From: Lineolata rhizophorae
Lineage: Eukaryota; Ascomycota; Dothideomycetes; Lineolatales; Lineolataceae
NCBI GenBank assembly: GCA_010093515.1
Contig: MU001671.1
Location: forward strand, 386,813 to 450,812
Length of the DNA: 64,000 nucleotides
Reading direction: 5' to 3'
Shown here: positions 10,490-21,812 of the stretch, piece by piece
Numbering within the stretch: position 1 is the stretch's first letter
Layout of the letters: every line of letters starts with the position of its first letter
The notes under the pieces: model-generated
Told to the model about the DNA's origin: nothing
The model's database searches: none
What the model saw: only the letters and a program-made list of their open reading frames with translations
Position numbers and translations under genes: made by a program

Positions 10490-12196
10490 TTACATTAGAC
10501 CTCCGAGAACGACTCTTCCCACGCCGGCAACCTCCGATTTCACACCACTTCGACTCGCGTCCTCAAACTCGCGCACGACGCCAGCGACAAGCAACTTCCT
10601 CACTCGTGCGTCTGCCTTGGCGAACAGTTCGCCCACTCCCGGCCCGCACGTCTCGGGCGTCGCTACAAGGCTGAGCACGCGCGTGTAGATATCAATCAGG
10701 ACGTCGCAGAGCGTGGCGAACGTCTCGAAAAAGTCTGGGTCGAACGGCAGGGACGGCGTTAGCAGGTGCGCGTAGTCGTCGCCGGAGTGGTCGCCCGAAT
10801 CGTGCGGGAAGGACAACGTTGCGGTGGACGCGTTGGAGATGCCAAAGGCGTTGCTGCCAAAGTCCGAGACCGAGTCATTGCCCCAGTTCTGCGCGCCTCC
10901 GCCCAGGAAGAGGCCCAAGTCTGTCGCCGCGCTGCCGCGACGGCTCTTGCTTCCTGCCGCTGCAGTCGCGCGCTTGAACATCTGCGGTATACGGGCGCGG
11001 CCTAGGCTGCTGCTCGTAGCGCCGTCGGGCGGGTGTGCGGCCTGGTATGCATCGAACTCGGCGAGGAGCGAATTGAGTGCGCGGAGGTAGTCGTTCGGTG
11101 ATTGCGAATTGAGGTCCAGGATCGTGGGCAACGAGAAGCCGAGCAAGAGATAGTTGGTGGCTCTGCGGGAAAGCTTGCGAGGGTCAAAGGACGGTAATCT
11201 CGAGAGATCTGCCTTTGAGAAATGTAACGTGTTAAACCAGTACACGCGGCCCTCGTGCCTGTTCCATAGTTAGCAGACGTCAAAAGCGATCGGCGCTCGG
11301 ACGACACACGCTTTTCTCAAGTAATCAAGCGTTGATATCCGCTTGGTGGCCATTTCGTGAATGTGCTGGAAGACGGCGTGGGGATTATGGCCGGACGCGG
11401 AGCTGCTCGAGACGATGGGTGCTGGCGGGCCCAGTCCTCCATGGCCGAAGCCCGCATTCGAATGAGGTGCGGTGCCCTGCCGCCTCGGCGGGTGCATCAA
11501 GGGCACCGCCATGGAATGCGAGGTGGACGGACGCCGATCGGTCTGCGGCAGGGCGGTGATGTCGTCCGACTGCGGCGGGTCGACACCAGCAGCACTGCTG
11601 CTGCTGCTGTTGCCGTTGAGCGGCCTTTTCCGGCGAAACGAGAGCGAGAGCAGCGGACGAGATAAGGAGGATCCGGACGAAGCTGTGGTGGAGGTGGTGG
11701 AGGAGCTCGCGTTGGTCGAGGGCGGGACGCGGAGGATCGAGGGGATCGTAGAGGGTTGTGAGGCACCGTGAGAGCTCGACGAGGAGGAACGCAGGCTGGC
11801 AGAGCGGCGCAGCGAGGTGCCAATGTCGGTGACAGAGGCGCTCAGCGAGTGCCGCGAGGAATGGCGGCGGCGGCGGCCGCCTGGTGAGGGCTTGGTGGGA
11901 GAGCGCGACGGCGGCGAGGTGTTGATCGGCGGGGTGAAGGGCTCGACGACGGGCGGAGGGGACGGCGGCGAGGGCGGCGGCGAGGCCTGGCTCCGGCCCT
12001 GCGTCTGGTCGGGCTGGTGGTGCAGCAATTCTTCGTCCTTCTTTTGGCGCTTGGGCGGCGACGAGGCCGGGTCGGGCAGGGGGTTAGGCGCGGGCGTGGA
12101 AAAGGCGCGCGCCGACTTGAACAGCGAGGCCGACGCCTTCCTGGCGAAAAAGTGGCCGGCCGAGGCGGTGGCATCGGGCGCAGAGTTATTTGGCAT
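10490..12196 (-). CDS. Conserved fungal protein of unknown function, Ser/Pro-rich N-terminus
   Basis: Two exons (12196-11310 and 11258-10490) joined by a 51-nt intron (GTGTGT donor, CTAAC branch point, CAG acceptor) give 551 residues. The first 280 are disordered and rich in Ser, Pro and Arg. A globular block then starts at HEMATKRISTLDYLRKAHEGRVYWFNT, with the intron inside LRKA/HEGRVYW, and continues through DPRKLSRRATNYLLLG and LPTILDLNSQSP. A helical C-terminal part follows (DYAHLLTPSLPFDPDFFETFATLCDVLIDIYTRVLSL). I recognise this as a block conserved among filamentous ascomycetes but cannot assign a function. The ATG of MPNNSAPD is used because the open frame above it is low-complexity and lacks conservation signs. 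No transmembrane segment is obvious. Confidence 0.75.
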
Positions 12197-13683
12197 GGTG
12201 GCTCTTGTGTGCGGGCGTGGTGCGCAGGGGGGCCCCCTTTGCTGCTGCGTTAAGCCGAACTCTGTCGAACACCGTCTCCTGTTCCAGCAGGAGGTGTGGC
12301 GCCGCGGCGGTCCCCTGCGCGGCCCTGCGGCTCTTTGCTTGTATCCGCCGAGCCCAGCGCTGCTAGGCGGCCAATGGACGGCGCCGCGTTCCTGGCTCTC
12401 CGCCATAAGTAGGTTCGCTGCTCGCCGCCTTCTGCGACTCCAAGACTTCTCCGCATCTGGCTCCCTGCTCTGCCTGCGCCTTTCCAATTGAGCCTGCGCA
12501 TGCCGTCTGCCTCGGATCTTTGGTGCTAGCTCCGAATTGCGCATCGCCGGTACGCACGGGGCACACGCTCGACGGGACGGGTTGTATGTATGTAGGGCGG
12601 CCCCGATGCCCCTGGCGCAGCCAACGCCCTCCATCACGCCGGCCCGGCGCCGCGCTACGGATGCACGACACCTCCGCAACGGGCTAGGGGCTCGAGGGAT
12701 CCCCTAGGCACCAGTATGTACACACGTAGGTACTACGTACTTTCGTGGTATGGGATACGCAAACTTCTCTATGGCTCGTACGTTTGTTTGCCTTATACGT
12801 CGTGAGCATCTCCACTCCATGGACGCACGGAAGCGACAAGTGATGTAGGTACAAGGTGCGACTTTGCATCCGACCGAGATGTTCTCTCTTGCACTAGCCG
12901 TTCGGTAATTTGTATGATAGTCTCTTTTGTTGTCCTCCTGGTGCAAGGACTTGCAGCTGCCTTCATTGCCATCATGCATAGGACACATGAGAGCAGCTGC
13001 ACGCTGATAGCATCAAATCCCTGGCCTTTGTCTCCGGTCTGCTGATTGTACATTTGGCGCCCAGGTCTAGCGTCGTCCTCGCTTGCTTCTGATCCCTTTA
13101 ACATACCCGTCACGTTTTCCGAAGCGTATCCCATCAATCTTGTTTCGGTCTAGCTAAGTTCGGGAAGAGTGGAGCATTGAAGAGTGGCCTCGAGCTTTTC
13201 TAGACGACCAGAAGCAACCACAACGATGCGGGAAGAGAAGTCGAAGATCATCGACGGCTTATAGATGTAGACTGCGGAGTAGCTTAGAGAAATTTCTAGA
13301 CCTGTGGTATTGCCGATACGCTCTAACTGCACTTGCAAGATATATCGGCGAAACGCCCATTGGTTTGTCCCAGCGCGGGAATTCTATGGCCCTTCAAATA
13401 TGTGCCACCGGAATTAGTTTATATTCCCTATAGTTCCATACCCTCATAGTCTGAGATCGTCTTTCGTGGCGCGACATATGCTTCCCTGTCGCTGATTGGT
13501 CCGTGGGAAGCGTAGGTAAGCGACGGCCGCCTGGCAATATGTAGATGCAACGACGAACGTGATGCATCGGTTTCAATGGCCTCCTAACAACACCATCAAC
13601 TTCCGCTATTCAACCGGTGATTTGTCTTTGATTTTTGCTATTTCACACCTGCTTTAGAGCAGCTATCGCGACGGCCGGCTGCC
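12197..13683. other. Intergenic region, divergent promoter of the 551-residue protein gene and NAA10
   Basis: About 1.5 kb without a credible gene; the short frames here show no family features. It carries a cluster of GTAC/TACGTA words at 12714-12741 (TGTACACACGTAGGTACTA and neighbours), a motif style repeated in other intergenic parts of this window. No tRNA or other structured RNA was seen. Confidence 0.5.
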
Positions 13684-14644
13684 ATGGATATTCGCGTTCT
13701 CCGTCCAGAGGACATTCCTCACGTGCAACTGGCAAATTTGACGAACTTGCCCGAGAACTACTTTTGCAAATACTACCTCTACCATGCCATGTCATGGCCG
13801 CAGCTCTCATATGTTGCCGTGGATGTAAGGCATAATCCTCGGGATTTATCGTATTCGGCTTGTAAAACGTTCTTGCTCGCACCAACCTTCGATTCTGCGC
13901 ATGGGCACAGTTTTGTTTTGAGCTCTGGCCGGGGAATGTAGAATGTTTGCTAATGCAAGCATGTCCAGGTTTCTCGCCCCAAGAAGTCTCCCTATGAACC
14001 GCCCAAGATTGTGGGTTATGTGCTGGCAAAAATGGAGGAAGAGCCTACGGATGGCGTGCAGCACGGACACATCACGAGCTTGAGCGTGATGCGGACACAT
14101 CGCAGGCTAGGTCTCGCGGAGAAGCTGATGCGCCAGAGCCGTAAGTTTTGGTGTTTTCCTTGCCCTTCGAATATATAGATGATACTGCGCATGCATGTCA
14201 CGTGCATGTCACTGGTGGTCGTGGTGTTCAGAGAATGTTCATCTCCTTTAACTCTGTATTCTAGAGCGTGCCATGGCCGAGACGTACGGCGCCTCGTATG
14301 TGTCCCTGCACGTCCGTATCTCCAACGTGGCCGCCCTCCACCTCTACCGTGACACGCTCAAGTTTACCGTCGATAAGACCGAATCTAAATACTACGCCGA
14401 CGGCGAGGACGCCTATAGTATGCGCAAAGACCTTACGGATCTGCTACCAGAGTCGGATGAGGAATCCGAGGCGGAAGGGGACGCCGCCGACGAAGGCGAT
14501 GAGGTGGGCAGTGCCGGGAAAAAGGAAAACAAGGAGCCTAGCAAAGAGAGCGGAAAGAAGACCAAGGAGAAAAAGAGGAAGGTAAAGGTCGGTAGACAGC
14601 TAGGCGTGGGCGATTTGGTGGAGAGGAACGAGTCAAAGGCTTGA
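13684..14644 (+). CDS. NAA10: N-alpha-acetyltransferase NatA catalytic subunit (Naa10/Ard1)
   Basis: Three exons (13684-13824, 13969-14140, 14265-14644), 230 residues. The N-terminus [19 protein letters not shown]...[24 protein letters not shown] is diagnostic of Ard1. The GNAT acetyl-CoA loop reads RRLGLA (Q/RxxGxG/A), followed by [12 protein letters not shown] and [21 protein letters not shown]. With the auxiliary subunit Naa15 it acetylates the N-termini of nascent chains after Met removal (Ser, Ala, Thr, Gly starts) at the ribosome. Beyond residue 155 is a long acidic then Lys-rich tail ([18 protein letters not shown] ... [12 protein letters not shown]), longer than in yeast. Both introns have GTAAG-type donors and split conserved blocks cleanly. 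The downstream Alba-like gene is convergent, with ends about 240 nt apart. Confidence 0.93.
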
Positions 14645-14881
14645 CGGACAGCTTGAAGGCCTTACTCGGGAAACAATTGGTGTTTGGCTGGAGGTGGGCT
14701 TCAAAACTTTCACTAAGTCGATGTGTGGATGAGTTTGATAAGCAAGCCGGGTTATCTTGTCTGCCCTTGATTCGCTATTCAGAGATGTTTACATGGCTAC
14801 CAATAGTTGAGAGTAACGGGCGCGCTGCAATCGCCGTTTGAATTGGTGCGCAGCCACTCGTAGAGTAGATAAATAACCAGT

Positions 14882-15849
14882 TTACTGGTAGTAGAGTAGA
14901 TTCAAAACAGCTACTACTATAGTATTGTCATCGCCCAGGTTTACCAGCGTACGCCTGTTCTCTGTGTCCGGTGAGACAACGTCCAAGTGGGGCGATGGGA
15001 TCCAACTTACCCGTATGTGCTTTTCAGCTCTAGAATCTGCACATCCGACAGATAGACCGCTAGAATAGGCGCTGGTGGAGGTCTTATAGTGCGGCCTTCC
15101 AGCAATTTGAGGCGCCTCTCAACATCCATTGGCTCGAAGCCATCATCCTCGTCCATCTCATCATCCTGATTCTGAACCAGATTGGAATTCCGATTCTCCA
15201 CTTTTGCAGGTCGTCCTATTACCGCCGTGTACTGAAACCGCGGCGCATTGTTTTCCTCCAGCTCTCTCTTTGCAACCTCTAGCACGCTGACCAACTTATT
15301 CGCAGCTTCTGCTGGTGCCACCAATAACGCCACCTTCGCTCTCTTCTTCCCTTCTGTTCCAGTCTCCGTCGCAGGCCCCTTGTCCACGCTAGGGAAATGG
15401 GAGAGCGTAGCGCGCACTTTGTCTCTGATTTTGGTATTCTTCATAATGCGTATGCAGCGAATATCGTGTTCTTCCAGCAAAGAGTGCAGGCGCTCGGGTA
15501 AGACGTCGACTATTGAGAGGAGCGAAACATTCGAGGCATCCTTGCGTTTAGTTTTCGCATGCTCGCTGGACTGGGTATTATCGCTGAGCTCTGCCGTGCG
15601 CCCTGAAGGCGGAGGCGGCGAGGCAAATCTGGGTTCGTCATCGCCATCGGTCCAGGTGGATTTGGACGTCTTTTGGCGACGTGCAGGGCTTGGAGAGCGA
15701 ATGTCGTCGTCTGCCGTCGCTGAGAGATGATGCGGCAGAGCCTTCGCTATGGTCGGCACCTTATTTTCAGAGGCGGGCTGTTTCTTCTGGTTTGAATTTG
15801 AATAGACTGACGTTTTAGAAGGTCGAGTCCTCTTTCGATTGCGAGCCAT
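14882..15849 (-). CDS. Alba-like nucleic-acid-binding protein
   Basis: Model of two exons (15849-15011 and 14954-14882) giving 303 residues. The start MARNRKRTRPSKTS is chosen because the longer open frame above it lacks conserved character. Residues 1-105 are basic and disordered (KKQPASENK, RRQKTSK). An Alba-type fold is inferred at about 112-215: LPERLHSLLEEHDIRCIRIM, KIRDKVRATLSHF, a linker, KVALLVAPAEAANKLVSVLEVAKRELEE. Alba domains bind RNA or DNA (archaeal chromatin protein, RNase P/MRP subunits Rpp20/Rpp25). A GTAAGT donor at the end of exon 1 lies two bases before an in-frame TAA. Splicing to the CAG acceptor at 14955 adds 24 codons ending NLLYYQ; without splicing the protein stops at TYG. 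Family assignment is by pattern, not alignment. Confidence 0.65.
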
Positions 15850-16875
15850 GCTGTGCGATTTTCTCCCTCCTATCGAAAAAGCCTCGTTTAGAGAGGTGGA
15901 GGTGGAGGGTAAGAAGTTGGCGTGGCTCTCGAAGCCGCGAATGCAAGCTCGGTGGAGTTGAAATTGGAGTGGTATGCCACGATGAGTGGGAATATCATGG
16001 TTGGAGTGGTTTTGCAATACCTCCGACTTACGAGAGGTGGGAGGTAGAGCATCTGCAAGTGGCCTCCAGAGTCGCGAGCGCGCGTCTGGTGCGCCGAAAA
16101 TTACGACCGTGACAGATGCCGACGCGCGGACGTGACTCGCCAAAGGGGCCGCCCCGCTGGATGTCTAGAATCGGGGGGCTTTTGGCTTTTGATAATTTGC
16201 TTCACGCTTCACTTAGTGGGCAATAATAATCCTCAGTCAGCTTCGAGCCTCTTCATGAAGAACCTTGAGACTAGCACAAGAAACTCGCATGTATCTATAG
16301 GAAATGGGTGCAACTGTGAAATGTCATCTCAAAGACAGCGACGGCGCCGGGTAAAATGAGCTCCGTTTCTACTACATACGTAGGTACGTTAGGTCACTCT
16401 GCATGCCCGTGGCTTGACGCCAAAGCCGAATCCAAACACGCGTAGGGCTGCATGTTTCCTAGCAGCAAAATTTCTTCAACGATAACCCTGCCGAGAAGCG
16501 TGGACTTTAGTACGGCGGCTTACCGGTTATCGCCGACGACTGGTCCCTAGGTCGAATCAGATTGTCACCCGATGCGTGAAGCCGTTGGGAGGTCAGTGCG
16601 ACAGGTCAGACCACCAACAGCTACTGTCGATGAGCAATTCCGGGGACCAGACTGGCCAGAGTTCTTTCTGTTGACCCTTGCCCGTCGATGCTAAATGCAT
16701 CGTGTGCTGTCAATTTCAAGGCCCGAGCGGTTGTCTGCAGCGGCGTCGCGGCCATTTTAAATTCGCTGGTCCGTCCGGGTGCTATACAGTCTACCTGGTC
16801 AGGCTTTCGACTATTTCTTCCACCGATCTCGAGCTCTTCGTTTTGCTGTTTCTTGAAAACTTGCTGTGTTCAACC
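15850..16875. other. Divergent promoter region, Alba-like gene and protoglobin gene
   Basis: About 1 kb with no credible gene. It contains another TACGTA-type word (ACATACGTAGGTACGTTAGG, 16373-16392). Nothing else could be assigned. Confidence 0.5.
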
Positions 16876-18060
16876 ATGGCGTCACGGCGCGTGCAACACA
16901 TTGATCGCAAAGACCTCTACACATCATTGGAAGCTCGAATTCAGTACCTCCACTCTTTTCTGGACTTCAGCTCTAGTACGTCTGAATTCATCCCAGACCC
17001 GTGGAAAACTGCCAAGTTGCTCACGCAATTGCCAGACGACATTGAGTCTTTGATAGTCGGCTCAAAGTACATCAGAGCTCTTATCCCAGCACTCGTCAAT
17101 ATCGTGTACAAGAAGCTGCTGCAATATGACATTACAGCTCGCGCGTTTACCACGCGCAGCACCAGCTACGACGGACCGGTGGACGAAATGCCGGACGAGA
17201 ACAGCCCTCAGATCCAGTATCGTAAAATGGTGGGCCGGACCAACCAATAAGAGGTCCATTCTACTGGAGGTGTAGGCTGACGGATCGCAATTACAGTTCT
17301 TACGCGGATACCTGCAGAAACTTTGTTCCGATCCCAGCAAAATGGAATTCTGGGAGTATCTGGACAAAGTAGGGTGAGCAGCAACCTCCCGGAAATGACC
17401 GAAGGTGACTGAATTGGTCCATGTCTCGGAGCACATGCGACTTGGCATACCAGCCAATGCGTCGGAAAGCCCACAATCACTGAGGCTGACTTGTCACTTC
17501 GCAGTATGATGCACGTGGGACAAGGCCGCAAGCATCCACTCCACGTCGAATACATACATATTGGGGCCTGCCTAGGATTCATTCAAGACGTCCTCATCGA
17601 GGCGATTCTCTCTCACCCGCGACTCAAGATCGAGCGCAAGATCGCGATCGTCAAGGCGATTGGCAAAGTCCTCTGGATTCAGAACGACCTCTTCGCCAAG
17701 TGGTACGTCCGCGACGGCGACGAATACGCCGCCGACCGAGGGGAGGTGGAAATCGAGAGGGAAGGCTTCCTGCACGGCAAACAAGTCAACTCTGAGGCCG
17801 GCGAGCAGCAGGGCGGCGGTGCCGGCAGCGACGAGGAGGCCACGCTAACCCCCACGACGGAAGTTCCGGTCGGACAGTGCCCGTTCGGTGGGCTGACGCA
17901 GGCGGTCGGAAACGTATCGCTGGCGAAGGACCCCCAGTCCCCGCAGCAGGCGGACGAGGGTGCCTCATCAACCTCTCGGCCGCTGTCGGCGAGCGGAATC
18001 CCGCGCCCGGTGGACAAGAAGTCCGCGGGAGGTGCCTTGGCGGAGGCTGCGGCGCAGTGA
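16876..18060 (+). CDS. Protoglobin-family haem protein
   Basis: Four exons (16876-16975, 17036-17229, 17297-17373, 17505-18060), 308 residues. The core MASRRVQHIDRKDLYTSLEARIQYLHSFLDF, GSKYIRALIPALVNIVYKKLLQYDITARAF, YLQKLCSDPSKMEFWEYLDKVG and MMHVGQGRKHPLHVEYIHIG follows the fungal protoglobin pattern. His127 in VGMMHVGQG is the likely proximal haem ligand. Protoglobins bind O2, CO or NO in archaea and bacteria; the role of the fungal versions is unknown. From about residue 185 a disordered Ser/Gly/Pro tail follows, ending EAAAQ. Intron 1 is exactly 60 nt with no stop in frame, so an unspliced reading adds 20 residues. I prefer splicing because the donor is GTACGT and the product FSSNDIESLIVG restores family spacing. 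No membrane segment or signalling domain is fused. Confidence 0.85.
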
Positions 18061-19799
18061 CTGGCGTCAGGCGCCTTTTTCGCGTGCAAAATTTCGAGCT
18101 TCTGCCTTGCCGCATCCATCGTCGCAGCGACTGGGCTGAGTGAGTTTCGGCGCCTTATCGGTGCAAAAAGCGGATTGGTGTCTCTGTTCCTTTTCGTTGG
18201 TACTTTCTCATTGGTGTTGACTTTTGTCTTGTTTTGGGCCATGATTTTGTCTTGCGCCCTGCTTCTTTTCCTGGCGCCTCTTGCCTGCGGTGTTCTTGGC
18301 ATGGGCATGCTGGCCGAATTCGTGGAGCATCTTCGGGACGGGAACCGTGCTGCGGGCCTTGAGGAAGAGATCCATGAGTCTGGGGGGCGGGGAAATAGCT
18401 AGCGCGGGAAGGCGTGCTGTGCGTGTCAGAAGAGCAGATTGGGCTATGGAAGTGAGAGGAGCGGCATGCCTAATTCTACTACATACGCAAATAGCTGCAT
18501 AGGTAGACAGGTCTGCGGAGTATTGAATAGGCAATATTCAATTTCTACTGCGTAGAGGACTGCCGTGTGGGCACGTGATACAGCGCGGGGACAGATCTTT
18601 TCTCTCTCGAACTACCAACCCCATGGCAGCGGAATGCCGCGACGGGACCACGGGTGCTGGCGGATAATGAGGCTGTCGCCTATGGCGAGGAGCACCGCTA
18701 GGACAAGGCAGAATGGTGGAGGCTTGGCAGAGAGGCAGGTACGTACCTATGTACCTAGGTGCGTACCGGAGCCGCCGGGCGCAGGTCGGGCAAGAAGACC
18801 CGGGCCCGCGCCGGAGAGTTCTGGAAAGTGCCACTGGCCCGCTAAGCGGACACGATGAGCGTGATGCGGCCAATGGGGCGCCGCGGCGTGATCGGGGCAA
18901 CGGCGTAGCGGGCGCTGGACCCCCTGGGACGCCCCTTGGCCGCGGGCGGCAGGGGTGGGCCGCCCGGGGCTGCGACGGGGGGCCGCGGCGCAGCAAATCG
19001 CGTCGCCCGCTGCGCCAGAGCTCCCGCGCGGCGCAGGCTGCAGGTGCGCCGCGCGTTGCTGCATCCCTGCCGCCGCCCCGAATCCGGATAGCGCGCCCAG
19101 CTCCGGCGAGCCGACTGCGTGTTTGATGTGCGACTCGCCTCTCCCGTCGCTCGTCGCGGCGCCCCGTCGCTCCCCCCAAACTTCCTCTCGTCACTCCCAG
19201 TCGCCCTCTCTCGCCCTCTTCTCTTTCGCATCCTGCCCACCACGGCGCTCCCGACCGCTATTTTGCCCTTCCAGGAGCTGCCCGCCCCAGCGCTCCCTCT
19301 TTTTTGTCGCTTTTGGTCGCTCTACCCTGCAGCCTCCGCGCGCGTGTTCCCTATCTCTTGTTTGCGCGCGCATCAGCGGGTCCCCCTACCGTCGCCGGTC
19401 GGACCTTAGGTCGCTGCCTACCGCGTCGCCAAACTCGACTTCGCCGATTAACCGCCTCCGACCGACGCATTCCTTTTCCGCACGGCTTCCGCCATTTTTC
19501 TTCTCTTCACTCCTTTGCGACGGGGTTTTCGCCAAAAAAGCGCTACTTTCTTTCTTTTCTGTCTGTTTACCTACCCGGCCTTGTCGCTCCTCTCATACGC
19601 GCTTCGGCCCGGAACATTCCGAACCTTCCGATCGCTGGCGCTGCTGACGTCGCGCGACTGCCCAATCGATCCGACCGCGGCTGCTACCGCGCGCCCCGTG
19701 GCCCACCCCCACCTTGGAAGACGTGAGCGCGCCCAAAGCCACCACCTCAGATGACAAGTAGCCCACCAGCTGCTTGTTGGTCGACCTTGCCCTGCTGCC
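18061..19799. other. Intergenic region and pyrimidine-rich leader of the AHC1-like gene
   Basis: About 1.7 kb without a supported gene; the overlapping frames on both strands are GC-driven. A palindromic TACGTACCTATGTACCTAGG cluster lies at 18738-18770. From about 19120 to 19620 the plus strand is strongly C/T-rich (TCTCGCCCTCTTCTCTTTCG and similar), the usual look of a fungal core promoter and 5' leader. Confidence 0.5.
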
Positions 19800-21812
19800 A
19801 TGCAGTCCATGTTCCGCTTTCCTTGGGCGTCTGAGCCCGGTGGTGACAAGCACCTCATGGACAAGTTTGCGCAGCCGCAGCAGTCTCCAGTCGTCGACAT
19901 CCCGCTTCTGAACAAGCTGAAGCGCAAGGCGACTGGCAGCCCTGAGCCCGTCTCTCCCCAGGCCGGCTTCGTAGCCAAGAAATGGAAGTGCGGCAGCGGT
20001 GATGCATTGCCCGTCCAAGAGGTCATGAGGCCCGCGAAGCCCGTAACGCTCGACGGCATAATACCTCCACGTGATGCGCCTTCCAAAAGTGCGCGCCCAG
20101 AAGCGCAAGCGCCTAATGCGCCTACGCGCCGATCTGTGAAGGCCGACGTGGACGTGCTTTCCCCTCGGCCCTCCAGAAAATCAAACGCGCCGGAAGATGT
20201 TGCTCAGGGCGTTGCGGCGAAGTCGCCTGAAAACTCGAGTCCAGTATTTCCGTCGACCGTTGCATCTTCACCAATGCAAGACACCGTCGTTTCCGAGGTG
20301 TACACTCCGCTGCAAGAAGCCATCGAAGCGCATTTCAACTACGAGATCCTTCTCAAGCACCAGGAACTTCGCCTCATTGAGCAGGAGCTCGCCAAGTGCC
20401 AGATCTCTCTCGAGCAGCTGCGGCGCTGCCAACTCATCCCGTTCCCCGGAAGTGAATCAGCGTCTGAGAACGTCAGCGGTGGCGTGGGACCTGCTCTTGA
20501 GCCGCCTAGCGGGCAGCATCGCCCTCAGCATCCTGCTCCCTGGGGCGTTACGGATGGCCCATACACCAGGCATTATGCGAAATGGTTGATTCCGGATCCG
20601 GCGTTTGATTCTGTGCCCCCGTACGATTTGGGAGCTGCTCACGGGCTGACGCAATCCACCAGCGGGCGCTCGACGAGAGCTAGCTACCTGGATCAAGCTG
20701 GAGTCGCTGGAAAGTCTCGTTCTTCTAGAAACTCGTCAAACGCCAAGTTACACGCGTTAACCAGTGACGTTGCGCCGCCCAAGGACAAGTCTGGAGGCCC
20801 GCTTTATCTCCGTCGCTCAACGGACGGCCAGCTCGTCGAACTTTTTTGCGATGCCTGTCAACGTGGCGATTTTTCGAGCGTCCAGGGATTCTTGAATCAT
20901 TGCCGCATCAAGCACAACAAGGAATACAAGAGCCATGACGCTGCTGCGATTGCATGTGGCAGGCCCGTCGACGAAGAAACCTCTGCTAGCGCCGCTCCAG
21001 GCCCCCAGAGCGTTGCGCCTACATCCGCTCCAGTCATGACGCCTGCGACTGAACACCCTCCAGCTCTTCCGTCACTTGCAGGAGGCGCATCCATGGTGCA
21101 CCCGTTGATACGCTCGAACAACACCCAGCAAACCAACAAGCTGCCACCCCGCCCTTTGAAAGGTGCGAACACGCTTGCGCCCAAGCGTCAAAAGAGTCCG
21201 GATCCTGTCGCCGACGCTACCTCCAATAGGTTCGTCGCTTCGGCCAAAGTACCTCATCTAAGCAAGCTGATCAGCAAGCACGGCTTCGACGGTTGTTTTG
21301 ACGACTTCGTTGGCCAGGCGTCTGCAAAGATCGACATCGGCGCTTTGGAGGGGCCTTCGGACGATGAAGGGGATTCCGCGCTCACAACCCCCGCGCGGGA
21401 GACTCCCACCGTCAAGAGCCAGCAGCAACTTTCGCGCCTTCCGGCTCGGGCTCCTGCGCCCTTGAACTCGTCCAAGATCCCCCGCGCAAAGATGACCGGT
21501 GGTGCGCAGCCCCAGAGGCAGCAGCAGCCCGGGTCGCTGAACGTCGGCTCGAAACATGTTGGCCTGGAGTCGCCGACCGTTGAGCTCAGTCCAAATACCG
21601 TCGAATCGAATCCCGGTCTGGTTAGCGATCGCGAGGGAGACGACGACGATGACGATGAAGCCCGGTCGGTGGCACCGGCCAACCTCGGAGCGGAAGCTGA
21701 CATCGGTGTGGATGTCGAGGTTGAGGACTCCAGCGACGTCGAGCGCCCTTCTAGGGTAAAGGGACTACGGGGCTTTGGGCCTGGGAGCTCCCGGAAAGGC
21801 GGCGCAAAGTGA
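19800..21812 (+). CDS. AHC1: AHC1-like protein (putative histone-acetyltransferase complex component with C2H2-like finger)
   Basis: A single-exon gene for 670 residues. Two conserved islands stand in disordered sequence. The first is a long helix at about 165-215 (PLQEAIEAHFNYEILLKHQE, LRLIEQELAKCQISLEQLRR). The second is a zinc-finger-like block at about 347-390 with Cys350, Cys353, His367 and His372 (LFCDACQRGDFSSVQGFLNH, CRIKHNKEYKSHDAAAIACG). Together these resemble fungal Ahc1-type proteins; yeast Ahc1 is a structural subunit of the ADA histone-acetyltransferase complex. The C-terminal third is acidic (DREGDDDDDDEA) and ends in a basic Gly/Ser tail. The first of two near ATGs is used. 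Function is inferred from family resemblance only. A nuclear location is expected. Confidence 0.65.
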   Translation: MQSMFRFPWASEPGGDKHLMDKFAQPQQSPVVDIPLLNKLKRKATGSPEPVSPQAGFVAKKWKCGSGDALPVQEVMRPAKPVTLDGIIPPRDAPSKSARPEAQAPNAPTRRSVKADVDVLSPRPSRKSNAPEDVAQGVAAKSPENSSPVFPSTVASSPMQDTVVSEVYTPLQEAIEAHFNYEILLKHQELRLIEQELAKCQISLEQLRRCQLIPFPGSESASENVSGGVGPALEPPSGQHRPQHPAPWGVTDGPYTRHYAKWLIPDPAFDSVPPYDLGAAHGLTQSTSGRSTRASYLDQAGVAGKSRSSRNSSNAKLHALTSDVAPPKDKSGGPLYLRRSTDGQLVELFCDACQRGDFSSVQGFLNHCRIKHNKEYKSHDAAAIACGRPVDEETSASAAPGPQSVAPTSAPVMTPATEHPPALPSLAGGASMVHPLIRSNNTQQTNKLPPRPLKGANTLAPKRQKSPDPVADATSNRFVASAKVPHLSKLISKHGFDGCFDDFVGQASAKIDIGALEGPSDDEGDSALTTPARETPTVKSQQQLSRLPARAPAPLNSSKIPRAKMTGGAQPQRQQQPGSLNVGSKHVGLESPTVELSPNTVESNPGLVSDREGDDDDDDEARSVAPANLGAEADIGVDVEVEDSSDVERPSRVKGLRGFGPGSSRKGGAK

